Made by a program: the position numbers and the translations under genes. Below the pieces are notes generated by a model. It ran no database searches and was not told where the DNA came from. It worked only from the letters and a program-made list of their open reading frames with translations. A stretch of DNA of 64,000 bases from Anoxybacteroides rupiense. Lineage in GTDB: Bacteria > Bacillota > Bacilli > Bacillales > Anoxybacillaceae. The DNA is taken from assembly GCF_014196195.1 (NCBI RefSeq), contig NZ_JACIDF010000003.1, positions 1 through 64,000 on the forward strand, given 5' to 3'. Position 1 is the stretch's first letter, and every line of letters starts with the position of its first letter. Of the stretch, positions 37,691-46,769 are shown piece after piece.

Positions 37691-38695
37691 TTATTTTTCG
37701 ATTGTTTTTTTCGCAAAGGAGTTGTCGACGAGCGCGGAATAGTCTGAGTGTGGCGGCAATTCCCCTGCTTCTTTCATAATGGCTTGCAGGTTGTTCCATT
37801 CTTCTTCGTCAAGAACGGGGTCAGTTGCATAACTGCCTTGTTTTTTGTAGCGATCGACGACTTTTTCGATAATGGAGATATCTGTATCTTTAAAGTATGG
37901 TTGGATGGCTTTTGCAATTTCTGCAGCGGTATGGGTTTCGACCCATTGCTGCGCTTGATAAAGAGCGCGAGTAAACTTTTGGATCGTTGCTTGATTATTT
38001 TTGATAAAGCTTCGTTTGGCCATGAAGGAAGTATATGGAACATGCCCGGATTCTGTTCCAAAGGAAGCGACAATGTATCCTTTTCCTTCCTGTTCAAAAA
38101 TACTGGCAGTTGGCTCAAATAATTGAACATAGTCTCCTGTACCGCTGGCAAATGCACTAGGAATGTTGGCGAAATCAATATTTTGAATGAGCTTTAAGTC
38201 TTGTTTCGGATCAATTCCGTGTTTTTTGAGGACAAATTCCCCGACCATTTGCGGCATGCCGCCTTTTCTTTGACCGAGAAAGGTGCTTCCGTTTAGTGAA
38301 TCCCAAGAGAAATGATCGATTTTTTTGCGAGCAACGAGAAACGTCCCATCTGTTTGGGTTAATTGGGCAAAATTAATAACAGGATCTTTCGTTGCTTGGC
38401 TATAGACATAGATCGATGTTTCGGAACCGACTAAGGCAATATCCGAGCCGCCGGAGAGCAGGGATGTCATCGTTTTGTCTCCGCCCCATGCGGTTGATAA
38501 TTCGACATCAAGCCCTTCCTTCTTAAAAAACCCTTTAGAAATGGCAACATATTGAGGAGCGTAAAAAATGGAACGGGTGACTTCTGCAACGCGAACTTTT
38601 TGTACAGAAGGCTGATCCTGCTTTTCGCAGGCTGCCGAGATGACGAAGCTAATGGTGAAAAATGAAATCAGCGCGGTGCGCAGCCATTTTTTCAT
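37691..38695 (-). CDS. ytlA: ABC transporter substrate-binding lipoprotein (YtlA-like)
   Basis: 334 residues of the SsuA/ThiY/NMT1 type. Lipobox ISAAC (C23). Domain begins KVRVAEVTRSIFYAPQYVAISKGFF, then GGDKTMTSLLSGGSDIALVG. AAGGAGG precedes the ATG. First gene of the ytlACD transporter. No TPP riboswitch or S-box is visible upstream, so thiamine or sulfur control is not supported here. Confidence 0.88.
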   Translation of the reverse strand: MKKWLRTALISFFTISFVISAACEKQDQPSVQKVRVAEVTRSIFYAPQYVAISKGFFKKEGLDVELSTAWGGDKTMTSLLSGGSDIALVGSETSIYVYSQATKDPVINFAQLTQTDGTFLVARKKIDHFSWDSLNGSTFLGQRKGGMPQMVGEFVLKKHGIDPKQDLKLIQNIDFANIPSAFASGTGDYVQLFEPTASIFEQEGKGYIVASFGTESGHVPYTSFMAKRSFIKNNQATIQKFTRALYQAQQWVETHTAAEIAKAIQPYFKDTDISIIEKVVDRYKKQGSYATDPVLDEEEWNNLQAIMKEAGELPPHSDYSALVDNSFAKKTIEK

Positions 38696-38789
38696 TGTTA
38701 TAAACCTCCTTAGTAATAGATGTTAAATATGTACCTTATCGTATGCTGTCGGAAAAAATGTGTGAATGCCTATGGAAAGGAAGAAAGAC

Positions 38790-39578
38790 ATGGATGGACA
38801 GATCATAGAGAAACATCGATTTCCATCACCTAATCCGCATATCGATGTATTCTTAATTACCTATTTATCGCAAGGATTGCAAGTAAAAGGATTTTTAGCG
38901 ATACCGAAAGCTAAAGGGACTTATGATGGCTTCCTTTATCTTCGCGGCGGAATGAAAAATGTTGGGAAGGTGCGTCTTTCCCGAATTACGCAATTTGCAG
39001 CTGAGGGATTTGTCGTCATGGCTCCTTTTTATCGCGGCAATCAGGGTGGGGAAGGAAATGAAGATTTTGTTGGAGAAGATCGCTATGATGCGTTAAGTGC
39101 TTTTCGGGTGCTACAAAACCTCCCGCAGGTAGATAGCAGACGCATTCACGTGTTCGGTTTTTCTCGCGGAGGAGCTATGGCCCTCCATACAGCTATCTTA
39201 GAAAATCAAATTTGTTCAGTTGTTGTTTGGGGAGGAGTTTCCGATGTGATGTTGACGTATTGGGAGCGGCTTGACTTGCGAAAAATGATGAAGCGGGTCA
39301 TTGGCGGAACGCCGACAAAATATCCGGAGCGCTATCGTTGGCGAACACCGCTTTATAGCATTGATCGCATCAAAGCGCCTGTGCTGATTATTCATGGCGA
39401 AAAAGATCACAACGTCTCGATAGAACATGCTTATCGGCTTGAAAAGCGGCTAAAAGAACTAGAAAAGCCTGTGACGGCTTGGTATTTCCCTGACTTCACA
39501 CATTATTTTCCACCAAAGGACAATCGGGAAACGGTTCATCGTTTAGCGGAATGGATGAAACAGCAGGGACGGTCATGA
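38790..39578 (+). CDS. ytmA: prolyl-oligopeptidase-type hydrolase (YtmA-like)
   Basis: 262 residues, alpha/beta hydrolase. Nucleophile Ser in VFGFSRGGAMAL, Asp in LIIHGEKDHNVS, His in DFTHYFPP. Closely similar to B. subtilis YtmA (FLYLRGGMKNVGKVR; FYRGNQGGEGNEDF). Substrate unknown. The ATG at 38790 directly follows GGAAAGGAAGAAAGAC; 38766 would put that ribosome site in the gene. Confidence 0.9.
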   Translation: MDGQIIEKHRFPSPNPHIDVFLITYLSQGLQVKGFLAIPKAKGTYDGFLYLRGGMKNVGKVRLSRITQFAAEGFVVMAPFYRGNQGGEGNEDFVGEDRYDALSAFRVLQNLPQVDSRRIHVFGFSRGGAMALHTAILENQICSVVVWGGVSDVMLTYWERLDLRKMMKRVIGGTPTKYPERYRWRTPLYSIDRIKAPVLIIHGEKDHNVSIEHAYRLEKRLKELEKPVTAWYFPDFTHYFPPKDNRETVHRLAEWMKQQGRS

Positions 39579-39619
39579 TACTATAAATAAAGAACGAAGA
39601 GGAAAGGATGTAGATATAA

Positions 39620-39862
39620 ATGGGGATGCCATTAGAATTGCAAACATTGATTGTGACAAAGGGAAAAGAACAGCGAATTGAAGATAATTTGTTTGTGCTT
39701 GAAAAGGAAGGATACCGCCTTTATCCAATCGATATCCCCCTTGAAGTAAAGCGGACGTTGCAAAGCGAAGCAAGCGGACAAGCAGTAGTTAAAAAGCTAG
39801 AACTGGCGAATAACCGAACGATTATCACATATGAACTCATCTCGCTTCATTCGACCAACTAG
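39620..39862 (+). CDS. ytmB: DUF2584 protein (YtmB-like)
   Basis: 80 residues, DUF2584 family: MGMPLELQTLIVTKGKE...LYPIDIPLEVKRT. Soluble, function unknown. GGAAAGGATG lies upstream. 41 bases after ytmA, so probably co-transcribed. Confidence 0.85.
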   Translation: MGMPLELQTLIVTKGKEQRIEDNLFVLEKEGYRLYPIDIPLEVKRTLQSEASGQAVVKKLELANNRTIITYELISLHSTN

Positions 39863-39917
39863 CATTTTCTAGATGGATCTGGAGCCCTCTGCCTCCCAAT
39901 GAAATCGCGAATGGATC

Positions 39918-39952
39918 AAAAACGATTTTGCCTCGGAGCAAAATCGTTTTTG
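39918..39952 (+). terminator. ytmAB terminator
   Basis: AAAAACGATTTTGC / GCAAAATCGTTTTTG, 14-bp stem. Confidence 0.85.
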
Positions 39953-40029
39953 TTGATAAGCGCTTGGCTTGCATCTTTTCGTTGTATTTATTACGATCAT
40001 GAGTCATATAAAAAATAAAGGATGCAAAG

Positions 40030-40058
40030 TTGACAAAATTGTTGTATAATGATAATAA
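40030..40058 (+). promoter_or_regulatory. promoter of dabBA
   Basis: TTGACA (40030-40035), 17-base spacer, TAATAA (40053-40058). A TATAAT also occurs at 40045 but lacks a -35 at the right distance. Confidence 0.6.
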
Positions 40059-40099
40059 CTTTTTTATAGTAAATATCATAATATTTGTATATTCTTCCA

Positions 40100-40223
40100 T
40101 GCAGGGAGTTCTTCAAAAAGCAGGGTGGCGTTCACCTCGGCTTGTTGGAGGAAACCCAATCATGGAAAAGCAGGGACGGGAGATCTTCTACGATCTGGAA
40201 ATCACATAGATGGAATGAAGATA
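40100..40223 (+). ncRNA. unclassified structured leader of dabBA
   Basis: After the promoter come successive possible hairpins GGTG-gcgtt-CACC, TTGG-aggaaac-CCAA and AGATC-ttctac-GATCT, with GCAGGG occurring three times (40101, 40120, 40170). A strong terminator follows at 40224. This is the layout of a riboswitch or protein-bound attenuator. It does not fit the S-box, T-box, TPP, FMN, lysine, Mg or guanidine patterns I know. Confidence 0.5.
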
Positions 40224-40306
40224 AACCGGCTATGATTCATTGATAGACAGAAGGGCAGCCTTTTGCTGAAAAAGGCGCCTCTGTCCAATGGCATAGTCGG
40301 TTTTTT
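40224..40306 (+). terminator. leader terminator before dabB
   Basis: Very long interrupted hairpin: AACCGGCTATG / CATAGTCGGTT, then CATTG/CAATG, GACAG/CTGTC, AGG/CCT and GCCTTTT/AAAAGGC inward; six T's at the end. It stands 62 bases before dabB, so must be overcome for expression. Confidence 0.75.
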
Positions 40307-40368
40307 CTTTTCTTTCCAACGTCATTAATAAGCACCATGCACGGAGGAGAAGGAGAGGGGGAAACGGA

Positions 40369-41865
40369 TTGTTATTTATATGGAGTTGGTTTATTTCAGT
40401 AGGAATCGTATTTGTCAGCGGTGCCCTATGTCTATATTCGCGTATTCCGGAGCGTTACGTATACATTCATACCCGTTTATTGCTGCTGCCGGCGGCCGCG
40501 GCGCTTATCGGATGGATCGGAGCGGGATCAGGGACGGAAGTTGGAGCATGGAGATTCGATGGAATTAGTTGGCTTATGGCCTTCTATATTTCTTTACTCA
40601 GTTGGATCATTCAAACGTTTTCGCTGCGCTATTTGCATGGCGATCGCGCATACCGGCATTATTTTTGGCTGTTAACATGGACTGCTGGAGCGGCATCGGT
40701 CATATGGAGCAGCAATGATTTGCGCATAATGGCCATTTGTTGGGGACTGCCATTCGTTGGTCTTGCCGCGTTGACATGGTTAAAAAGGGAATGGGCGCCG
40801 TCACGCGCGGCTGCGATGCAAATGGGAATCATGTTTTTGGCAAGTTGGCTGGCAGTGGCGGTGTTGGCTGTATGGATATGGACTGTGACGGGGAAATGGA
40901 GCATGTCGGCCGCTTTATTAGCTGATCAATTGGCAGAGATAAGCTTTTGGGGAAGAATAGCAATGAACGGATTATTGCTATTGGCTGCGCTGATTCCGGC
41001 GGGACAATGGCCGTTTCATCGCTGGTTGCTTGAGTCTGCAGTGACTCCGACTCCTGTATCAGCGGTGATGCATGCAGGACTCGTTAATGCTGGCGGCCTG
41101 CTGTTGGCGCGCTTTTCCCCACTATTTAACATGCCAGCGGCGCATGAGGCGCTATTTATCATCGCCTTTCTATCTATTTTGCTCGGTACAGGTATTAGCT
41201 TTGTCCACGTCGATTATAAGAGGCAGTTAGTCGCTTCAACGATGGCGCAAATGGGAGTGATGTTCGTTCAATGTGCTTTAGGCGCTTACGGGGCAGCTGT
41301 GGTTCATCTGATTTTACATGGATTGTTCAAAGCGACATTGTTCTTGCAATCAGGATCTGTTGTACCGCGTCCTGAACGCATTGTGCGTGTGAAAGGAGGC
41401 GGATCCTGGTGGGGAGGCGCTTTAATAGGATTAGCAGTGGGGATGGCGTTTTGGATTGCTTCTCCTTCAGAGCCGACTCGGCTTTTCAGCGCATTGCTTC
41501 TTGGAGCATCGATGATGATAGCCTGGGGACGTCTTGCTGATTTTCGTGAAGGGCGCTGGCTTGGGTTGGTGACGGTGGTCATGCTAGCATTAGCTTCTGA
41601 AGAAGTAAGACATTTCTTGACGGAGTTTGTGCAAGCTGCGTTACCATCTGGAAGCGCACCGCCGTCTGCGCTCGAATGGCTGGCATTTGTATTGTTTGCT
41701 TCTGCTGCTATCGTTACTTTCTGGATTGTTCGGCATCGTTCATCTCTATTGTTTGTCCGATTCTATATGTGGCTTGTTCATTTTGGAGAGCCGCGCCTAT
41801 CAACTGTTGAACCACACCCGCACTATTTGAGCATTTATGTGAAGGAGGGAGCTAGTGATGAGTAA
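40369..41865 (+). CDS. dabB: DabB/MpsA, NuoL-like subunit of an inorganic-carbon/ion transporter
   Basis: 498 residues, about 13-14 membrane helices of the NuoL/MrpA proton-channel family (GPFHRWLLESAVTPTPVSA-like segment, VMHAGLVNAGGLLLARFSP, HLILHGLFKATLFLQSG). In DAB systems this subunit couples an ion gradient to CO2 hydration by DabA. It is a stand-alone NuoL homologue, with no complex I genes around. TTG start behind GGAGAGGGGGAAACGG. Overlaps dabA by 8 bases. Confidence 0.88.
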   Translation: MLFIWSWFISVGIVFVSGALCLYSRIPERYVYIHTRLLLLPAAAALIGWIGAGSGTEVGAWRFDGISWLMAFYISLLSWIIQTFSLRYLHGDRAYRHYFWLLTWTAGAASVIWSSNDLRIMAICWGLPFVGLAALTWLKREWAPSRAAAMQMGIMFLASWLAVAVLAVWIWTVTGKWSMSAALLADQLAEISFWGRIAMNGLLLLAALIPAGQWPFHRWLLESAVTPTPVSAVMHAGLVNAGGLLLARFSPLFNMPAAHEALFIIAFLSILLGTGISFVHVDYKRQLVASTMAQMGVMFVQCALGAYGAAVVHLILHGLFKATLFLQSGSVVPRPERIVRVKGGGSWWGGALIGLAVGMAFWIASPSEPTRLFSALLLGASMMIAWGRLADFREGRWLGLVTVVMLALASEEVRHFLTEFVQAALPSGSAPPSALEWLAFVLFASAAIVTFWIVRHRSSLLFVRFYMWLVHFGEPRLSTVEPHPHYLSIYVKEGASDE

Positions 41866-44473
41866 ACAGGCCATTTCGCTTGAACGTCCCCGCAAGCAGG
41901 CAACACGAAAAGCGGTGTCTGGCATAGAGCGCCCAATCGCTAAGATAGTCGAGAAGGCAAGCGAAGTCATTGCTCCGCTTTGGCCTATCTCTACTTTCAT
42001 TGCCCGTCATCCGTGGATGGAACTTGAATATTTACCATTTTCAGAAGTGGCCGAACGATTTCAACGCATGCCTGGCATCCATCTATATCCGACGATGGCA
42101 TCCTTTCGTGCAGCGCTTGAAAAAGGCGAAATTGATCTCTCATTTTTGGAGAGAAAGCTGCATCGCTGGCTTGATGCACAGAATCTTTCAGTGCCTCGCC
42201 ATGAAGCAGAACGATTATGCCGCGCCTTTCTTTGGAATGATGAGGTACCAGCGGAATGGTTGGCTTCCTCTGAATGGAATCAGTTGCTGGCAGCTACTTC
42301 TTGGCGGAACGCGGTTATTCAGCCGTTAAGTGCGCATAATAGCAAGCAAAAACAACGTCTTGATCAGCAAATGATAAAATGGTGCAAATTGTTTTTAGAT
42401 GAAGGACAGGCGGCGTGGGGGCTGCCATTTCGAGAGCTTGGATTGTTTGGCGCCTGGCGCCAGCTGGTCGGGCATGATCCGGCGTTGACGAAAGATGAAC
42501 GGCAACGGCTTTTTGACTGGCCGAGTGCTCCAGAGCTGGCGTTGCAGCGCGTCTTGTCTGAATTGAACGTAGATGAAGAGACAGCGGTCAACTATCTTGA
42601 AGCCCACCTTCTGGCTTTGCCGGGATGGGCTGGCATGTTGCTCTGGCGTTCTAAACAAACGGGTCAAGATACCGCCTTACTCGTCGATTATTTGGCCATT
42701 CGTCTTTCGCTAGAATGGACATTGATGGCTCCGGATTTGCCATTGGATCCTAGCATGGACGATGATGTTGCTGATGATTGGCGTCAGCTATTGGTTGCGT
42801 GGCTACATTGGGGAGGTATGACAGCAGCTAAATGGCAGCAACTGAAAGCAGAGGAACAATGCGCCCGCCTAGCGTTTGCCGACCGCTTTTGGCGCTTGGA
42901 GCGATACCGCCTTTGGCTTGAGGCATGGGAAGAAACGTATGAAGAACAGTTAAAGACAACGATTCGATCTTCTTGTTCTGCAGATGAGCAGAAACCTGCT
43001 GCCCAGTTTCTTTTTTGCATTGACGTTCGTTCAGAAGTGTTTCGCCGTCATCTTGAAGAAGCCGGACCATTTGAAACGTATGGATGTGCTGGATTTTTTG
43101 GCATTCCGATCAAGACGCGTGAACTGGATAGCCATCATACTCATCCATCATGTCCGGCCATCGTCCAACCGCAGCAGGAGATTTGCGAAGTGGCTGCTGT
43201 ACCGGAAAGCGTGACGGATTATCGACGCCGTCGCAATATGTTCCGGTTTGCCGGACAAATATTTAAGAAAGTAAAGCAAAATTTGCTAGCGAGTTTATTA
43301 TTGCCCGAAATGAGCGGATCTTGGCTTGGATTGCATACTCTTATGCGCAGCGCCGCTCCTAAGAAGGCAGGTCATTTGTTCCGAAAGATAGAAGAGACGA
43401 TGGAGAAAAAGCCGTCAACAGCGCTGGTGCTCGAGCGGCAAGAGAAATCAGAAGCATCAGATCTGCCCATCGGATTTTCAACGGAGGAAAAAATTCAATA
43501 CGTTCAGCAGCTGCTTCACAGTATAGGACTGACTTCATCGTTTGCGCCATTGGTGATCGTATGCGGCCATGAAAGCGCAACAGTGAATAATCCGTATGCT
43601 TCTTCGCTCGATTGCGGCGCATGTGGCGGAGCAGCGGGAGCATTTAATGCCCGAGTGTTTGCCGCTCTTGGCAATTTGCCAGAAGTACGCGAGGGACTTG
43701 CGCAACGCGGCATCGTCATTCCAGATGAAACCGTATTTGTGGCTGCAGAGCATGTGACAACGATCGATGAACTGCGCTGGATTGAAATTCCGGTGTTATC
43801 AGAATCAGCACAGCAGGCGTTCCACTTAGTAGAAAGCGTGCTTCCTAAAGTAAGCCGGAATGCGAATGAGGAGCGTTGTGCAAAATTGCCGTCCATTGGA
43901 AAAAGACCAAATGATGCGGTAGCGGAGGTACAGCGTCGGGCTGTTGACTGGAGTGAAATTCGCCCGGAATGGGGGCTTGCGGGAAATGCCGCGTTTGTAA
44001 TTGGCAGCCGTAGCCGAACAAAGCATTGCCATCTCGATGGAAGAGTATTTTTACACAGCTACGATTGGCGACAAGATCCTACTGGTGAGCTTCTCTCGGG
44101 CATTATCAGCGGACCGGCTACAGTAGGACAATGGATTAATTTGCAATATTACGCATCGACCGTTGCCCCTCACTATTACGGAAGCGGCAGCAAAACGACG
44201 CAGACGGTCACTTCCGGGATTGGAGTGATGCAAGGCAACGCCAGCGATTTGCTTACTGGGCTGCCTTGGCAGTCCGTAGCCGCTTCGGATCAGGAGTTAT
44301 TTCATTCGCCGCTTCGATTGCTTGTTGTCATTGAAGCGCCGCGTTACTATATTGAGCGTTTGCTCACCGAGCACTTGCCTTTTTCTCAAAAAGTGAAAAA
44401 CGGCTGGCTCCGTCTCGCATCGATTGATCCCGATAGCGGGGAATGGGTGTCGTGGGGACGCTCCCTATTTTAA
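41858..44473 (+). CDS. dabA: DabA/MpsB, DUF2309 zinc subunit
   Basis: 871 residues, DUF2309. The beta-CA-like zinc site is complete: C387 and D389 (FCIDVRSE), H571 (CGHES) and C586 (SLDCGACGG). The H-C distance of 15 equals that of the studied DabA proteins. N-terminal PLWPISTFIARHPWMELE is also typical. It would convert incoming CO2 to bicarbonate in the cytoplasm, energised through DabB. GAAGGAGGGA lies before the ATG. Related to the MpsAB pair of S. aureus, needed for growth at low CO2. Confidence 0.92.
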   Translation: MSKQAISLERPRKQATRKAVSGIERPIAKIVEKASEVIAPLWPISTFIARHPWMELEYLPFSEVAERFQRMPGIHLYPTMASFRAALEKGEIDLSFLERKLHRWLDAQNLSVPRHEAERLCRAFLWNDEVPAEWLASSEWNQLLAATSWRNAVIQPLSAHNSKQKQRLDQQMIKWCKLFLDEGQAAWGLPFRELGLFGAWRQLVGHDPALTKDERQRLFDWPSAPELALQRVLSELNVDEETAVNYLEAHLLALPGWAGMLLWRSKQTGQDTALLVDYLAIRLSLEWTLMAPDLPLDPSMDDDVADDWRQLLVAWLHWGGMTAAKWQQLKAEEQCARLAFADRFWRLERYRLWLEAWEETYEEQLKTTIRSSCSADEQKPAAQFLFCIDVRSEVFRRHLEEAGPFETYGCAGFFGIPIKTRELDSHHTHPSCPAIVQPQQEICEVAAVPESVTDYRRRRNMFRFAGQIFKKVKQNLLASLLLPEMSGSWLGLHTLMRSAAPKKAGHLFRKIEETMEKKPSTALVLERQEKSEASDLPIGFSTEEKIQYVQQLLHSIGLTSSFAPLVIVCGHESATVNNPYASSLDCGACGGAAGAFNARVFAALGNLPEVREGLAQRGIVIPDETVFVAAEHVTTIDELRWIEIPVLSESAQQAFHLVESVLPKVSRNANEERCAKLPSIGKRPNDAVAEVQRRAVDWSEIRPEWGLAGNAAFVIGSRSRTKHCHLDGRVFLHSYDWRQDPTGELLSGIISGPATVGQWINLQYYASTVAPHYYGSGSKTTQTVTSGIGVMQGNASDLLTGLPWQSVAASDQELFHSPLRLLVVIEAPRYYIERLLTEHLPFSQKVKNGWLRLASIDPDSGEWVSWGRSLF

Positions 44474-44476
44474 AAG

Positions 44477-44525
44477 ATATGGAAAAGCCGCTTGGTCCAA
44501 GTTATTGGTAAGCGGCTTTCCATAT
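44477..44525 (+). terminator. hairpin after dabA
   Basis: ATATGGAAAAGCCGCTT / AAGCGGCTTTCCATAT, long stem but no T run after it. Confidence 0.55.
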
Positions 44526-44550
44526 AATCAGGACCAAAATGGGTGAAGAG

Positions 44551-44615
44551 GAATTTTAACACATGGACCGAGAAGTCTTCTCCCTCTTAACGAAATGGAG
44601 GTGGGAGAGGTTTAT
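44551..44615. repeat. IS-end-like hairpin repeat, copy 2
   Basis: Matches 32310-32375: ATTTTAACA, ACCGAGAAGTCT, CTCTTAACG, GGGAGAGGTTTAT. Same order and similar hairpin, changed bases inside. Confidence 0.5.
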
Positions 44616-44641
44616 GCAAGTTTTAGGGTTGCTACATGTAC

Positions 44642-44680
44642 AAAAAAAGGGGGGATCTACACGACGGAAGATGCCCCCTA
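44642..44680 (-). terminator. pckA terminator
   Basis: On the minus strand GGGGGCATC / GATCCCCCC runs into seven T's. Confidence 0.8.
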
Positions 44681-44684
44681 AATA

Positions 44685-46271
44685 TTAAGCAATTGGTCCG
44701 CCAAGCTTTTCAATGCTTGGATCGACATTCGTAAATTTTTTGAAGTTTTCACGGAATTTTGCGGCAAGATCTTTTGCTTTTTGCTCGTATGCTTCTTGAT
44801 CAGCCCACGTATTTTTTGGAAGCAATACTTCATCAGGCACTCCAGGAACATGCGCCGGAATTTGCAACCCAAAAATTGGATCTTGTACCGTTTCGACGTT
44901 GTTCAACTCCCCTTCAAGGGCTGCTTGCACCATTGCTCGCGTATATTGCAGTTTCATGCGGCTGCCGACTCCGTATTCCCCACCGGTCCAGCCTGTATTC
45001 ACTAAAAACACTTGTACTTGATGCTCGTCGATTTTTTTGCCGAGCATTTCTGCATAACGTGTTGCTGGAAGCGGTAGGAACGGAGCTCCAAAGCAAGTCG
45101 AGAACGTTGCTTGCGGTGACGTAATGCCGCGTTCTGTGCCAGCCAATTTGCTTGTATAGCCGCTCAAGAAATGATACATCGCTTGTTCTTTTGTAAGCTT
45201 GCTGATTGGCGGTAAAACGCCGAATGCGTCAGCTGTCAAGAACACGATAGTTGCCGGATGGCCAGCGACGCTTGGATCAACAATATTGTCGATCGATTGA
45301 ATCGGATACGCTGCGCGCGTATTTTCGGTCAACGTTGCGTTGTCGTAGTCAGGAATGCGTGTGTTTTCATCTAGAACGACGTTTTCCAGTACAGCGCCAA
45401 AGCGGATCGCATCAAAGATTTGCGGCTCTTTTTCACGTGAAAGATTGATGCATTTTGCATAGCAGCCGCCCTCAATGTTAAACACTCCGCTATTGGACCA
45501 GCCATGTTCATCGTCTCCAATTAAACGGCGCTTCGGATCGGCAGAAAGCGTCGTTTTTCCGGTTCCTGATAATCCGAAAAATAGTGCGACATCTCCTTCT
45601 GGACCGACGTTTGCCGAGCAGTGCATTGGTAAAATGTTTTGCTCTGGAAGAAGGAAATTCATCACAGAGAAAATGGATTTTTTAATTTCTCCCGCATATT
45701 CAGTACCGCCAATGAGCACGATGCGGCGTTCAAACGAAATGATAATAAACGTTTCTGATTTTGTTCCATCGACAGCTGGATCCGCTTTGAAGTTTGGTGC
45801 GGAAATGACTGTGAACTGTGCATCGTGTGTTTCCAGCTCTTCCTGTGTCGGACGGATAAAAAGCTGATGTGCGAATAAATTGTGCCAAGCAAATTCATTG
45901 ATAACCTGAATAGGCAGGCGATAGGCCGGATCAGCTCCAGCGAAGCCTTTGAATACGAATATCTCATCTTTTTGCATTAAATAGTCGATGACTTTATGAT
46001 ATAATTGATCAAAGACTTCTTCGGAAATCGGTTGATTAACTGTGCCCCAATCGATTTTTTCTTTTGTGGAGGCTTCCGCTACAATATATTTATCTTTTGG
46101 TGAACGTCCCGTATATTTTCCAGTTGTAGTGGCAACCGCGCCAGTCGCTGTCAGCATTCCTTCTTTGCGCTCAAGAACTTTTTCTACTAGTTGAGAAACA
46201 GACAAATTTTGCTGTATGTTTTGCCGTTGGAGCAGTATATTCAACTTATTGGTAACATCAACAATGCTCAT
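44685..46271 (-). CDS. pckA: phosphoenolpyruvate carboxykinase (ATP)
   Basis: 528 residues. Converts oxaloacetate and ATP to PEP, ADP and CO2 in gluconeogenesis. Kinase loop [16 protein letters not shown], Mn/substrate site [14 protein letters not shown] and [30 protein letters not shown] precedes the ATG. Divergent from the S-box-metK unit. Confidence 0.97.
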   Translation of the reverse strand: MSIVDVTNKLNILLQRQNIQQNLSVSQLVEKVLERKEGMLTATGAVATTTGKYTGRSPKDKYIVAEASTKEKIDWGTVNQPISEEVFDQLYHKVIDYLMQKDEIFVFKGFAGADPAYRLPIQVINEFAWHNLFAHQLFIRPTQEELETHDAQFTVISAPNFKADPAVDGTKSETFIIISFERRIVLIGGTEYAGEIKKSIFSVMNFLLPEQNILPMHCSANVGPEGDVALFFGLSGTGKTTLSADPKRRLIGDDEHGWSNSGVFNIEGGCYAKCINLSREKEPQIFDAIRFGAVLENVVLDENTRIPDYDNATLTENTRAAYPIQSIDNIVDPSVAGHPATIVFLTADAFGVLPPISKLTKEQAMYHFLSGYTSKLAGTERGITSPQATFSTCFGAPFLPLPATRYAEMLGKKIDEHQVQVFLVNTGWTGGEYGVGSRMKLQYTRAMVQAALEGELNNVETVQDPIFGLQIPAHVPGVPDEVLLPKNTWADQEAYEQKAKDLAAKFRENFKKFTNVDPSIEKLGGPIA

Positions 46272-46444
46272 CTACAAAACCTACCTTTTTGTAAAGTTAT
46301 AAACCTGAAATTAGTATAACACATTTAAATAATTAGTCCATACTATTTAACGTAATTTTTCACGTTTATTTTTTGTCTATTTTGTTGCAAATACATATGG
46401 AGAAAATTACCCTGTGCAACATGAAAAAATTTTGCCGAATCATG

Positions 46445-46474
46445 TTGACTTTTTTTTGTTGATTAAGCTATGAT
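46445..46474 (+). promoter_or_regulatory. metK promoter
   Basis: TTGACT (46445-46450), 18-base spacer, TATGAT (46469-46474), about 18 bases before the S-box. Confidence 0.75.
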
Positions 46475-46491
46475 AACATATTGAACGGTTA

Positions 46492-46608
46492 CTCTTATCC
46501 CGAGTTGGTGGAGGGACAGGCCCAATGAAACCCAGCAACCGTCACAACAATTATACATGTGAAATGGTGCTAACCTGTGGCAAGGCATAGCCCTTGAACG
46601 ATAAGAGT
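46492..46608 (+). ncRNA. SAM riboswitch (S-box)
   Basis: CTCTTATC...GATAAGAG closes P1. The core contains GAGGGACAGGCCCAATGAAACCCAGCAACC and GGTGCTAACCTGTGGCAAGG-type blocks, read at 46515-46590; these are the S-box hallmarks. It binds S-adenosylmethionine, the product of metK, and turns the gene off. Confidence 0.95.
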
Positions 46609-46633
46609 GAAAGGCGCGATATGAAAGCAAATC

Positions 46634-46665
46634 ACCTTTCCTCGATATCGAAGGAAAGGTTTTTT
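46634..46665 (+). terminator. S-box expression-platform terminator
   Basis: CCTTTCC-tcgatatcga-GGAAAGG followed by TTTTTT. Confidence 0.85.
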
Positions 46666-46769
46666 CGTTTATATAAGCGGGGGAATGAGTGCCGTATCAA
46701 TTTTTCAGTGATCAGAGGCGCAAAAGGCGGCGTCTCTCAAACATGAACATAAGAGGAGGAAAACAACGA

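Noticed and set aside
37691-38765. ytlACD as a thiamine-precursor (ThiXYZ) importer.
   Set aside because: No TPP riboswitch upstream and no diagnostic residues seen; kept as substrate unknown.
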